A stretch of 64,000 nucleotides of DNA from Phytopythium helicoides (taxonomy: Eukaryota > Oomycota > Peronosporomycetes > Pythiales > Pythiaceae). The translations under genes were made by a program, and so were the position numbers. The notes under the pieces were generated by a model. It ran no database searches, was not told where the DNA came from, and saw only the letters and a list, made by a program, of their open reading frames with translations. Shown here one piece after another: positions 19,233 to 30,343 of this stretch. The stretch covers positions 992,001 through 1,056,000 of the forward strand of contig JANFNE010000020.1 of assembly GCA_024867545.1 (NCBI GenBank). The letters are read 5' to 3'. Each line of letters starts with the position of its first letter. Positions within the stretch are counted from its first letter, which is position 1.

Positions 19233-22200
19233 ATGGACTCGCTGTTCGTGCGGCTGGGCAACCTCCTGCTCGGAGAGCCCGAGGAGGAGACGGAGGAGGA
19301 GCGCGCAACTCGCCAGCGCCTGCGTGAGCGCCGCCAGCTGCAGGCCAAGAGCCAGCGCGCCGTGCTGCTCGAGGACTTGGAGCACGCTGTTCAAGCGCTG
19401 ACGCTGTTCGTGGACGCGAAAGGCGCTGCAAGGCGCCCCGAGTCGGACGCGACGGCTGCCAGGAGCTCCATTTCCGGCAGTTTGCTGCTCAACGACGAGC
19501 TCACAGTCGTCAACTTGCTCTGTCTCCACATTGACCGCTGTGTGCGCCATGGGCTGCGACCGCTAGAGTCAGACGATGTTGTAGCTACAGACCCAAACAA
19601 CGAGGATGAAGTCAATGAGCAGGACACAGTCAAGTTCTTCGGAGTGGTCAAGTGGACGTGCACGAGGGTTGAGGCGCTGCGCCAGCGACAGATGCTAGCG
19701 GCCATGCACCATGCGCACGCTACCAAGGTGAACGAGGTCGTGGCTACGAGCGTCGAGCCCGATTTACCGAGACAAGTGCGTGGGTTTGTGGCGGCCGCAC
19801 GAGCTGCCAGTGCGCTTGCAAGCGTCCGCACAGATGAGGGCAAGGCACGCGCTTTTGTTCGGCAGGCGCTCAATATGCATGTGCTGACATCCGCCATGAG
19901 CATGGTGCTCGGAGAAGGCAACATGGATCTACTGGCCTCATATTACTCGGAGGTCGCGCTCTTCCGCCAGCGCGATGACGTCAAGGTCTTTCTTAGCCTC
20001 ATCTCTGCACTGGATTCGCTGCCGTTCGCATTCCTCATCGAAGACTCTCGACTCGACGAAACGCCTGACTCAATGCCGTTTTCAGCCTCTTCAACTTCGA
20101 GTCGCCAGACGTCGACGACCGTCGCCAGGAAGCGTGAGGCTCCCAAGCTCATTGATCCAGAAGACATGGTGCTTGGACGCGTACGTCTTTGCCAGGAGGA
20201 TGAAGAGACGGCGATGCTGGCTGAAAAGCTTGTTGCGCATCATGAACTTCGCTCTACGTTTGACTCAGCTCGCGGAGGTAACCTGCTGTCTGATACACTC
20301 AAGATTGCAGCTCAGTCGCGCAAGCTGGATGATGCAGCCACGGCGGTGCTGCGGTTCCTTGAGCTCGGATATCCCGAATACGACGTGTTCGGCACAGAGC
20401 TCATTGAGGTTCTCTGTAACCCGTTCCTTAGCGGGATGGCACGCTTTGAGCCAGCACTGGGTCTACCTGACGTTGTAGAGGCTTGCTTTTGCTACCTGTA
20501 CGCCCATTTGGACTCCCCTGGACTGTTCCAAGTGCATCTCGACGCCTCGCATGTTATCGAGCTGCGAGACTCTGTTGAAGAGCTCGGTGGCTTTCACAAG
20601 GACATGATGAAATCGCTGGATACGCATGAGGTCACGGCACTGCTACTGCAGTACTTGTGGGAGCTGCCTGACCCACTACTTACCAGCGAGCGCCTGGACA
20701 ACTTCCTCGCTTGCGTCGACTCGAAGAGCAATGATATGAGCGACGGTGACCGGCGCTCTTTGCTCAAGATGCTGATTGATGATCTTCCCTGGTACTGCAA
20801 GCCTCTGCTTGAACGTCTCTGCCACTGGGCTGCAATGGCTCTCAAACCTCAGCACGCTCGAAAGAACGGCCTTACGATCTTCACCCTTGCAAACGCGTTA
20901 GCTCCTGTCATTCTTCGCGGAAGTCATGAGGCTGGGCAGTTCCGGGATGAGCTCGATGATCCACGTCGGCGCAAGTATCCGGTTGGATACCAGCATCGTC
21001 GGTCTGTGCGTCGTCGGATGCTTGATGATCTTGAAGGATCTGGAAGTACTAGCAAGAACACTGCGACTACTGGAGAGCTTGGAGCCCAGGTAGTAGCTCG
21101 ACTTCTTGAAGACCACATTTATGTGATGCGCGACTTCCGCATCGAGATGAGAGATCGCCGTGGAAAGCTCAAGGATAAAGTTGTTGGCATGGAAGCGCTC
21201 CGATTTCGCCTCGAAGAGTCAATTGACCAAGAAAACCCAGCGCATGCGTCGCTCCTGCTTCGACTATGGCGCCGCTTGCTACCTGCCGAAGAAGGTGAAG
21301 AGGCTGATGGAGAGGATGAGAGCGACTTCTATGTGAGTGATTTGAGCTCCTCGGGCACTGGGTCAGACCCGACCATCGATGTGACAGCTTTGCTGGCGTC
21401 CAAGCGCTGGGTTCGAAGCGGCTTCCACACCGATAACCCGCTCGGTGGCTTTCGTGGTGGCGGCTTGCTCTCCCTCGAGTGTCTTGTGTTCTTTCTCGAA
21501 AAGTACCCAGACAAATCTGCAGCTATGATGAAGCGCAACGCACTTCCGGGCGGTCAGCGGTATCCTTTTCCAGTCGCAAGCATCAACGTTCTGCGTATGA
21601 TGTTGCGTTTGTTGATGCTTGATGAACCCCCAGCAGTGAGCAGCAAGCTTGTTTTGCGGCACGACCTGGAGCTGGAGGAGGAAATCATGCGTGGAGAGGA
21701 AGAAGAGTCCAAGGAAGATGAGCAAGTGGATGGAGAGGCGAAGGCTCCAGCCACGCGTGCAACCGTGCTTCGACTTCGCGTTGCCGAGCGGGTAAGCCGA
21801 GCTCCATTCTGGCGAGTATTTGATGACCGCGACGCCTTCTGCAAGTTGCATGCCATGGCCTTTATGCTCCTGGATCTGCATTGGTTGCACTCTGGGGCGA
21901 CTCAAATGGGCTTCCAACCTGTGCTCGACGCTACTCGGCGTCAGATGGGATGGCTGCTGGAGCAGGCTCCTAGGAGTGTAGAGGAGATGTGGACGACCTG
22001 GATGAGAGTGCGCGAGCAAGATGCTGCAAAACGATCCGGTGGCCTTAGCTCTGTCGTTAGCAGCGTCATAGAGGCCTTCGGTGGCGGCTCGAGCACGCCG
22101 ACCTTGTTTGCTCCAGGGTCTTTGGATGAGAAAAATCCGTTCGCAAGCTCTGAAGGAGACAAATCGGAAGAAGAGAGCCGAGAGGCACTGCCAGTTCCGG

Positions 22201-22244
22201 CGGTAGTTAATGCTTCAGCGGCTGAAGGTGTGGCAGCCGCGTAG
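19233..22244 (+). CDS. RUN - RhoGAP - ELMO domain protein
   Basis: A single intact exon of 1003 aa. Residues about 90-310 fit a RUN domain (NLLCLHIDRCVRHGLRP; later LDSLPFAFLIEDS), a fold that binds Rab/Rap-type GTPases. Residues about 385-600 fit RhoGAP: a PxVVxxCFxYL start, LLLQYLWELPDPLL, and NGLTIFTLANALAPVILRG. The Arg finger expected in GIFRVSG is Gln433 (GLFQVHL), so GAP activity is doubtful. Residues about 720-975 fit an ELMO domain: WVRSGFHTDNPLGGFRGGGL keeps the Arg (R741) that ELMOD proteins use as GAPs for ARF/ARL GTPases. Further on come FCKLHAMAFMLLDLHWLH and MGFQPVLDATRRQM. This suggests a membrane-traffic or cytoskeleton regulator linking Rab, Rho and ARF families. The start at 19233 is the first ATG of the protein-like region. 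Confidence 0.8.
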   Translation: MDSLFVRLGNLLLGEPEEETEEERATRQRLRERRQLQAKSQRAVLLEDLEHAVQALTLFVDAKGAARRPESDATAARSSISGSLLLNDELTVVNLLCLHIDRCVRHGLRPLESDDVVATDPNNEDEVNEQDTVKFFGVVKWTCTRVEALRQRQMLAAMHHAHATKVNEVVATSVEPDLPRQVRGFVAAARAASALASVRTDEGKARAFVRQALNMHVLTSAMSMVLGEGNMDLLASYYSEVALFRQRDDVKVFLSLISALDSLPFAFLIEDSRLDETPDSMPFSASSTSSRQTSTTVARKREAPKLIDPEDMVLGRVRLCQEDEETAMLAEKLVAHHELRSTFDSARGGNLLSDTLKIAAQSRKLDDAATAVLRFLELGYPEYDVFGTELIEVLCNPFLSGMARFEPALGLPDVVEACFCYLYAHLDSPGLFQVHLDASHVIELRDSVEELGGFHKDMMKSLDTHEVTALLLQYLWELPDPLLTSERLDNFLACVDSKSNDMSDGDRRSLLKMLIDDLPWYCKPLLERLCHWAAMALKPQHARKNGLTIFTLANALAPVILRGSHEAGQFRDELDDPRRRKYPVGYQHRRSVRRRMLDDLEGSGSTSKNTATTGELGAQVVARLLEDHIYVMRDFRIEMRDRRGKLKDKVVGMEALRFRLEESIDQENPAHASLLLRLWRRLLPAEEGEEADGEDESDFYVSDLSSSGTGSDPTIDVTALLASKRWVRSGFHTDNPLGGFRGGGLLSLECLVFFLEKYPDKSAAMMKRNALPGGQRYPFPVASINVLRMMLRLLMLDEPPAVSSKLVLRHDLELEEEIMRGEEEESKEDEQVDGEAKAPATRATVLRLRVAERVSRAPFWRVFDDRDAFCKLHAMAFMLLDLHWLHSGATQMGFQPVLDATRRQMGWLLEQAPRSVEEMWTTWMRVREQDAAKRSGGLSSVVSSVIEAFGGGSSTPTLFAPGSLDEKNPFASSEGDKSEEESREALPVPAVVNASAAEGVAAA

Positions 22245-22386
22245 GGAAATTATCAGCGCATGCATTCGATGTCTCGAACAAAGGTGAAGAGCAATACATC
22301 TTGTTGTCTTTACAAAGTAATGAGACCTTTTATCCTTGGCGCTGACCTATCGTATTCCGCGCGTGATGGAGGAATACATACCAGTT

Positions 22387-23403
22387 TCACTTCTTGACCT
22401 TGAGAGGAGTGGTCTCACACAAGTGGGGTGGAAGCAGCACTGGTGGCTGTAGCGCACTGTGCTGAGGGTTGATGTAGTACGCTGTGCTGCCTCGATGGAT
22501 CTTGCCCGACCGGTGGCGGTCGCAGCAGCCACCGCCATTCCGCGCGTTCCAGAAACAAATGTACGAGTAGAGATTGAACTTGGTGGGCACGTGCTCGACG
22601 ACGTAGTCAAAGGCATTGTCGGGGTCGCCCTCCTCGAACGGGTAGTCGACCCACTCGAACTTGGCCATCCGAGGGTTGTTGTCCCGCTGACCGATCATGT
22701 GGTTGCACGTGTTGAGGAAAACGTACGGGCGGTGTGTCTCGGCGAGCGTGGTCCATTCGGCGCGCGGCACCTCTGCGCGGTAGTGGTGCATGAGCGAGAA
22801 CCAGTTGCCGACGTTCCTCTTCTCTCCCTGTGCCCACTGCTGCTCGCCACCGTGGTCCTGGCTGAAGATGGACTGCCACGGCATGGGCGAGGCCGGGTCC
22901 AGGTCGACGCCGTGGTACTCCATGTAGTTGATGTCGGCCGTGCGCTTGTACGTCTTGCGGTTGAACGTGCGGTAGCAGAGCGTGGCGACCGAGTTCTCGA
23001 TCTCCTCCTGCAGCCGGTTGTACGACGACTCGCCCGCGAAGACCACGCAGAGCTTGCACGTGAGCAGTCCGCTGGCCTCGTCGCGCTCGAAGCGGAAGAA
23101 CATCTTGACGAACTCGTTGCCGATGCGGATGTCGATCTCGGGCTGCACCACCACGGGCAAACAGCGCCGCAGCCACGCGAGCTCCGCCTCGCTGGCGCTG
23201 CCCTCGCTGGCGCCCGACGCCGACGACGTCGCATCGCCGCGCTCGCTCATCTCCAGGTACGCGAAGTCCTCGCGCTGTTGCGCGTGAAGCTGCGCCGTCG
23301 TGCCGGTCTGAGGCGCCGAGCGAGCGCCGCGTCCGTCGGTGTCTGCGTCGACGGAGCTGCTCGGACAGACGACGACCGGCCGGACAGGTTCAGTTCCGAC
23401 CAT
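22387..23403 (-). CDS. Unknown protein, 338 aa
   Basis: An intact frame starting MVGTEPVRPVVVCPSSSVD. After a Ser/Gly-rich leader (to about residue 70) the body has a sustained globular pattern: VVQPEIDIRIGNEFVKMFFR, TCKLCVVFAGESSYNRLQEE, YHGVDLDPASPMPWQSIFS, EVPRAEWTTLAETHRPYVFL, FEWVDYPFEEGDPDNAFDYV. No signal peptide or membrane helix is seen. I do not recognise the family; it may be oomycete- or heterokont-specific. The frame is open up to 23637, but the extra residues look like leader sequence. It converges with the RUN-RhoGAP-ELMO gene, 142 bp away. Confidence 0.65.
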   Translation of the reverse strand: MVGTEPVRPVVVCPSSSVDADTDGRGARSAPQTGTTAQLHAQQREDFAYLEMSERGDATSSASGASEGSASEAELAWLRRCLPVVVQPEIDIRIGNEFVKMFFRFERDEASGLLTCKLCVVFAGESSYNRLQEEIENSVATLCYRTFNRKTYKRTADINYMEYHGVDLDPASPMPWQSIFSQDHGGEQQWAQGEKRNVGNWFSLMHHYRAEVPRAEWTTLAETHRPYVFLNTCNHMIGQRDNNPRMAKFEWVDYPFEEGDPDNAFDYVVEHVPTKFNLYSYICFWNARNGGGCCDRHRSGKIHRGSTAYYINPQHSALQPPVLLPPHLCETTPLKVKK

Positions 23404-23695
23404 TCGGGACGGAACGCGTCCCGAATATTGGAGCATGACAAGGGACAGATGACAGGGAGAATGTATGAGATGGGATTGCGTTCGGGACAGGGTGATCCTG
23501 TGTGCGGGTGGCGTGGTACGTACGGTCTCACAGTGTATCCATGAAGCTGTCAAATCATCATCCAGGTGCGCCGCGCAGCCGGAGCACGATGGGATGCCAA
23601 TGACGATTGAGGGCATCGAGTGGATGATTGATGGCAACTAGCCAGCGAGTCAAAACTGCCAATGGAGGCTGCGTCCGTTACATTTCATCAGGCGA

Positions 23696-25812
23696 TCAAA
23701 TTCCTTGGCCTGCCAGTGGATGCGCGGCGGGGTCAAGTGGTTGCCCTCCGCCTCCAGCTGCACCCGCTTGCATTTCTTCGCTCAGATGACTTGTGTGGAA
23801 ACTCAGGATCACAAACACCCAGCCGTGGATGAGCAGGATGTAGCACAGCAATGCCAGACGCGCCACGGGCATCTGGAGGAACACTCGACCCAGGAAGAAG
23901 AGCCAGCGATCTAGTACATCGAGGGCACTCACGACGCGGTGGCTGCGCTCCACCATTGGAGCAACGCGCGTCAGCATCGTGGCCATGCGATTCGATGAAC
24001 GCGCGCGCAAATGTCCACCTCCCCGCTTCCCAACCGGAGTGGCAATGTCCGTGTCAACAAACGCGCCTCCGTTGCGCTCAATCCGCGCCAGGTTCTCCTC
24101 GGCACTCTGCGCGCGGAACTGGGAATCTTGAAGTCGAACTTCCAGTGTCGTGACCTTGCTGCGCAGAGCGTCGATTGTTTCTTGCTTCTCAATTAAACGA
24201 TTCGTGAGACGCTGGATGCGAGCCTCGCTCTCGGCAATATTTGTAGCGCTGTGGTGCGCGGTCGCCTGCGAGAGCTGGTCTTTGAGCTGCTCGTTCTCTT
24301 GTCGAACCGCAAGGATCTCCCGCGCAGATGCTTCTTGGGACGACTCAATCGTTTGCTTCAATCTACGAACTTCATCAGTCAGCGTCAAGATTTCTTGCTT
24401 CTGGATTTCGTTCTTGCGGGATTCATCGTGAAGAGACTTCTTTCGTCAGCACTAGTGTCTGCTGCACTCGACGGTAGTCGTCGCCCATCGTCGACAGCGC
24501 ACTGCCCCCAGCATGGGCTGCTCCAGAACCTGCTGTAGATCCTACCGCCGCAGCAGCAGTGGCTGTCTCCTTCGCTTTCTCTAGCGCTCGCTCCAGGTTC
24601 GCGACCGTGCTCACAAGTTCAGCGTTCGAGTTCTCAAGCTGAGCTTGTCGAGTATACATGGCGTGCTTGGCGTCAGCATATTCTCGCTTCAACGCATTCA
24701 TAGAGTTGAGAGTCTCTTGAAGCTCAGCTCGCAGCGCGTGAATGAGCTGTTCGGACTCGTTACTCGCAGAAGCGGCGGTCGTCCAAAGGACTGTCTTTTG
24801 ACTCAACCGTCTTTGCCAGCTCCGCTTTCAATGATGCCAGCTGCTCGCTTTGAAGGGAAGTCGTCGCTGATAAACTTGCCATCTCATCCTTCATTGAGCG
24901 AATTTGTGTGTCCTTGAGCTCGAGCGCCTGCATGAAGTTTCGCTCGTCGGTGTCCTTTTCCTGCCGAAGTACAGCCATCTACATACCGAGTCCCAGTTCA
25001 GTGAGTCAGCTGGGCACCTGCAGGATTTGAGAGTGACACACATACCTCGTGCTGCACTTGCGCGATTTTCTCCTTGCACTCACTTTCGAGCGCATCAATC
25101 TCCTCTTCACATATCTGCAGGCTGCGTTGAGTGCTCAGCAGCTGCTTGTCCTTGGTGCGCAGCTCTGCTTTCATTCGCGAGAGCTCCTTTCGCAGTCGCC
25201 CAGAGTCGTCGTCTCCGTACTTGGGCGTCGCATTAGATGAGTCGCTCCGCGAAGAAGACACGTTCTCCAACTGCGTCGAGATGGCGCTCACGAACCCCGC
25301 GAGCTTTCCCGATCCCGAGTGCGGTGGAGTGCTGGTAACGCGCGCGGGATCTTCCACCTAGTAGCCACATCATTGACGCGAATGAGCAACGCATGCGCCG
25401 AAGCAGAATGCCCTTACAGCCGACGATATGAACTCCGCACCGCGCTCTTTCTTGTCGTCGACCGCAACGGAGAGCTTCCACGCGTCGAGTCGCTCTCCGT
25501 GCCGTCCCCCTCGGCCTCCTGGCTGCGAACTTCGGCGCCATCTACATCGTTTGCCTCAAAGTCACTGTCTTCGCCTCGAATGCGGTGCTTGATCGCTGAC
25601 AGCAGCCCTGGATCGTCTTCTTCAGCGTCGCCTGTCAACGGTCGAGAAATCCGCCGATATCGCAGCCAAAAACGCTCGGTTAGCGACCGGAAAACCACGA
25701 GCGCGACGTACACAGCAGCGCGGAACGCACCCGAGAGCGTCATGGCCGCGTGCTGGTCCACAGACTCGAGCAGGTTGCCCGCGAGCTGCAGCGAGCTGTT
25801 GACCCAGTTCAT
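23696..25812 (-). CDS. Golgin-84-like Golgi coiled-coil membrane protein (three frame breaks)
   Basis: Golgin-84 tethers vesicles at the Golgi. The N-terminus MNWVNSSLQLAGNLLESVDQ matches the conserved golgin-84 start. Long coiled coil follows, and the end carries a single C-terminal membrane helix (MPVARLALLCYILLIHGWVF) after LDRWLFFLGRVF, the expected layout. Exons are 25418-25812, 25046-25357 and 23696-24978; introns are 60 and 67 bp. Single-base breaks lie at a C/G homopolymer at 25506-25510, near 24785-24805 and near 24430-24445. Across each the coil pattern resumes in a new frame, so they look like indels and not splice sites. About 660 residues in all. It is head-to-head with the EZH gene, 421 bp apart. 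Confidence 0.78.
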
Positions 25813-26233
25813 CTCGGCCGTTCTCCTTGCGAGCGCCCTCGTGCCTCAGTGATCCTTTCTCAGACTCCGGCCAAATCGTCACTCCCTCGATAGTGTGACC
25901 CCAATCGCCATTGACCTCACAGGTCGGCCGGCCAATTGGCGCGCGGGGGGAAACGCGGAAACCAACGGCCGGAGCCGACGCGGTGGCGCGCGATGCGAGG
26001 TACGCAGCGACCAGTCGCCCTCTGAGGCTGGGCGCGCCTGATTCTCCGCCCTTTGAAGCCTGCGGAGCTCGATTTTCTGACCTGGCGGCGCTCTGCAACG
26101 CGCGGAATGTGCTTGCGACTGTAGCCATCTCCGCGGACGACTTGATTGTGCTGGACGCGAGCGACGAGGACAGCGCGGCGGCGGAGCGACGACGCGAGGA
26201 GGTGCCAGCTCCAGTCAAGTGCGCACGAGCGAC
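25813..26233. promoter_or_regulatory. Shared upstream region of golgin-84-like and EZH genes
   Basis: A 421-bp gap between divergent start codons, expected to hold both promoters. Open frames cross it on both strands (for example plus 25911-26273), but they lack protein pattern and arise from GC content. No specific element was recognised. Confidence 0.4.
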
Positions 26234-29200
26234 ATGGACGACTCGTCCAGCGACGAAGGGTTTGAGATCCTGACGCCAGCGCCGGCCACACAGCAGGCTC
26301 TACCTGTTAGATCGTTCGAGGAGTCGCTGTCCGTCGCGGAGCTGCAGGCGCAGCAGCTCGCGTACAAGCGACTGCAGAAGGAGGCAGCGCAGCGCAACAA
26401 GGCTCGGAGTCCAGTAAAGAAGGAAAAGCAAAAGACAAAGGCAGCTGTATCGGCGCTCCTGAATCCGCACCCGTCGCCACTGGAGTCACCGAAACAGACT
26501 GCGCCCTCCAACTCGCCGTCGACTTTTAGTCGTGAATCTTCTCAAGATCGCCAACAAGAAGGAGGTGCAAGGGAGAAACGTGAGCGCCGCGTGCCGACTT
26601 CATTTAGCGACTTCCAGGCACAGGAACAGGAGTACTCGCGCTTGACGTGGAAAAAGTCGCGTGGTGATGCGCTTCCAGAAGGCTACCCGGAACAAAATCA
26701 TGGGGGAGTCGAGGTTAATGCGGATACACCCCGGAAATGGACAAAAGCCGTGGTGAACAGGCCAAAGAAGCCAAAACGATCGGACAGCGACTCAAGTGAC
26801 GCTAGTGATGATGACGGCGACGACGATGATGATGAATTTATTACCGAGCCAGAGAAAACCACGGACGGTACAAGTGACGAGGACGATGACTTCTACTCAC
26901 CAGAGCCCAAAAAGGTTATAATGAAGAACATACCTGATGAGGTGACGGTCAAGAGTGAGGTGAAGTTGGAGGCGAAGAGTTTGCCCGTTGAGGTGAAGAG
27001 ATCGAAGGCAGATGTCGCCAAGTCGAGTCGTGGAGAGAAGAAAAATTCGGTGGGGAAAAAGAAGAGGAAGCGGCGAGTCGTCAATAAAAGGCAAACCAAT
27101 GGAGCATCAGGCGCCGGGAACAATGCTTTTGCCGCCTCAGGGGAACTCGTGTCGGACATCCTCACCCGACCACGTGATGCCAAGGACTCGGTTATCAACA
27201 CGACCTGCTGGCGTGCTGTACGATTCGATGAAGTACCCCCGTGTATACTGCCTGTCCCCGAAACAGTCGACGCCGAGTTTCACTTCGCATTCGAGCGTCC
27301 ACTTCCGACTTTTGGTGTGTACCTAATGTTTCGGTATCATGAATGCGCGGGCGTGGGCAAAAGAGCAAATGTTTTAACGGCAGTTGTTGCATGATCTCCT
27401 TTTGAACAGACTCGACAGGGGATTTAGAAGAAAAGTCGAGATTTCTATCTACATTTGGAGAAACTGAGTCTTCAACTGATGCTGATGTGTCCGATCAAAG
27501 TCAGCTCCAAGAAGAAATGGACAAGCATGTCGGCGAGGCAATAGAGCAAGAGCTTCCTCACATCGAGTCTCTCTACAACGCCAAGGCACGGGCGATTATT
27601 GCAGAGGCGCGAAACAAGACATTGAAGTACCTGGAGGCGCACAAAACTTTCAACAAGCAAAGTATCAAGCGTACGTGTGATTGAATTGGGATTGTGTTGG
27701 CGGTGACCATCTAACTCCTGTGTGTGACGCAGTTACAAGTCATCCACTCGATGTTTCACCGACTGACAAGAAACTGATGTCTGCTATTAAGAGTGCCACA
27801 CTTCTTCGTCCAATCCAGACCCACAAGATGCGATTCCGCTTCGGTTCTGGCGATTCTGATGCACGTTACTACGAGCGGCCTGCAAATGTGTACGATATGA
27901 TCCCGCTGCGACCACTCAGTAGATCGACCGCTTTTATTGGCTTGAAGGCAAATTATCGAGTCGAAGATGCTGCAATGTTGGAGTATTTGCCGTATTTCGG
28001 AGATCAAGATGATGGTGAAGTCATCGATGTGAACCGGTATGACGGGATCAAATCGAAGGACGAGAACGAGCGCTGTGCCCTCGACTCGGAAATCGACGAG
28101 TATCTGCTGCGAGTCATTGTCCGACGATTTGGCGACTCGTCCAAGGTCTTTACGGCCCTGAAAAATGTCGTTGGGTTTACTCAGGGCTATTCGAACTATG
28201 CTGACTTGAAAAAGTTTCACGACTACCTGCATCTTAACAGGCATCGCATCGAAGAAGCGAAGCAGGTTCTGCCTCGTGTCTCGGCAAAGTTGTCAGCACA
28301 GATTCCGCTGCTGGAGGACGAGAAACCCTTGCGCAAAGAGATGTCCGCCCGACTCGCGCCACCTGTTTCGTACTTTGATTCAAATATTGTCCGGAATTTT
28401 GCTGATCGCGGCCACGGACTTGGCCTTCGATCAACGGGGGAGTACAGAGAGCTGTGCGTGACATACCGCGATCTTTTTTGTCGAATGTGTTACCGGTATG
28501 ACTGCGAAGAGCATGGCATTGAGCACCCTGTGCGTAGTCACCGCGCTGACCCTACCTACCCTTCAGCTCAATATGCACCGGTTATTTTGGCCCACGCTCA
28601 GCCAGACGGAGCTGTGGATGGTCCCCAAGTGCCTGAGGTCCAGCCTTGCGAGGTAGTGGATGCATCAACAAAAGGTTTGGAAGCTACATCAGACGCGAAG
28701 GAAGAAATTATAGTGAGCTCCCAAGAATTTGAGGAGATCTCAGAGACGTTCAACGATAACAGGCGACGATCATCGCGGTCTCAGACGCGAATTAGCACGC
28801 TGGCCAGCGCAAGTCTCAAATGGCAGAGTGCGCGAACAGAAAGTACCAGGGCTCCTCGAACTACAAAACCCAAGCCAACTGCAATAATGTTGGATGAATC
28901 CGAGTACTTGGACGACTCACACTTCGCAATGGTTGCAGAAACTCTGAAACAATCTCACGACCGCAATGCCTCCTGTTCGGATGAATGCTGGAAATTGGAC
29001 GGCGACGCGGCTGTCGAGAAGGAGACCTCAAACTCATTTTTCACACTGACGGAGCGCCTGCTGATTGATAAACTCTGTAGTACCATTGGTGAGAACGCAT
29101 GCGTAATCGCCGCGGTCCTCAAGGCGATTCCGTGCCGGGAGATCCACGCCCTCCTCTTAAAAGAGCGGATGCAGAAAACGCCACGAGCAGGGACAGCAGA

Positions 29201-30083
29201 TTCGGAGCCCTTGTCCCCGACAGCTCCTGCCGCGAATAGTCGTAAGCGCGGTCGTGGGCGTGCACCGAAATTGGACAGTAACTTCGCCCAGTTGAAGCGC
29301 TCGCGGTACAAACGAATGAAGGACATGGACTCAAATCACGAGTACGAACCGTGCAACCATGAGGGCAAGTGCAACAAGGGCGTATGTTCTTGCAGGACAC
29401 GCGACCACACTTGTGACAAAGCATGCTCATGTTCCCCGGAGTGTTCGAACCGGTTCTTGGGCTGCCGCTGCAGCCTCGGCAATTGCAGAACGAAGGCATG
29501 CCCATGCTTTGTCGCCATGCGTGAGTGTAATCCAGATATATGCATAACCTGTGGAGCAAGCGAAGCAGCTGTACTCATCTACAACGACAACCTTAAGCAC
29601 AAATCTGCGCTGGAGCTCGGTATCTGCGGTAATGTGCACATCCAGCGTGGGCTGCACAAGAAGATCGGCGTCGCGTACTCGACTACCCACGGTTGGGGAG
29701 CGTTCGCTCGCGAGCCAATCAAGCGTGGAGAGTTCATCTACGAGTATCACGGCGCGCTTATTTCCCAGGATGAAGCCGAGCGGCGTGGAAACATCTACGA
29801 CAAGATGACGATCAGCTTTTTGTTCGATGCCAACGAGGACTCCGTGGTGGACGCCATCCGCAAGGGTAACAAGAGCAAGTTTGCGAACCACGCGTCGGTG
29901 GGCCAAAAGTGCAACGCGCGCGTCATGCGCGTTAACAACGAGCACCGGATCTCGATCTGGGCTCAGCAGGACATTGAGAAGGGCGAGGAGCTCTTCTTCG
30001 ACTATGGGTACCATGGCGAGTCCGCCCCCGACTGGAGCCAGCTGCGCATCAAGGGCGCTCGTTCGCGCCGCAAAGACGAGTGA
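26234..30083 (+). CDS. E(z)/EZH histone H3K27 methyltransferase, catalytic subunit of PRC2
   Basis: Three exons (26234-27318, 27411-27670, 27733-30083; introns 92 and 62 bp, donors GTACCT and GTACGT) give 1231 aa. Domains in order: an acidic, Lys-rich N-terminal half; LFCRMCYRYDCEEHG, matching the EZH MCSS zinc site; FTLTERLLIDKLCSTIG, a SANT-like helix set; a CXC/pre-SET domain at about residues 988-1062 with the typical paired Cys (CNHEGKCNKGVCSC onward); and a SET domain at about 1085-1210 with HGWGAFA, FANHASVGQKCNARVM (catalytic Asn-His) and FFDYGY. All key SET residues are present. PRC2 writes H3K27me3 to silence genes. The start is the first ATG after the golgin promoter. The extended acidic N-terminus makes it longer than animal EZH2. 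Confidence 0.95.
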
Positions 30084-30286
30084 GGAAATATGGAGTTCGA
30101 TAGCATCAAAGTGTCATCATTCCGCAAGTTTAAAAAAAAAAAACAAAACAGGGAGAGCCGTGAGTCGATTCCAGGTCACCTCGAGGAGTCTGTCGTTGCC
30201 ATGACAAGTTGAAGTGGCCGTAGCCACCCGCTGCCCAAAGCCCCGCCAAAGCCGATCCCCCCATCTATCAAAAAATCAAACGACCA

Positions 30287-30293
30287 TCACTCC
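30287..30293 (+). promoter_or_regulatory. Inr-like core promoter element of SLC25A38
   Basis: TCACTCC fits the oomycete initiator consensus YCAYTYY and lies 51 bp upstream of the carrier start codon, a typical distance for a transcription start. The motif is short, so a chance match is possible. Confidence 0.3.
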
Positions 30294-30343
30294 CTTCGCG
30301 AGCAGCTCCGTCGGACTGCTGCGCCATCATTGCTGCGGACGCC

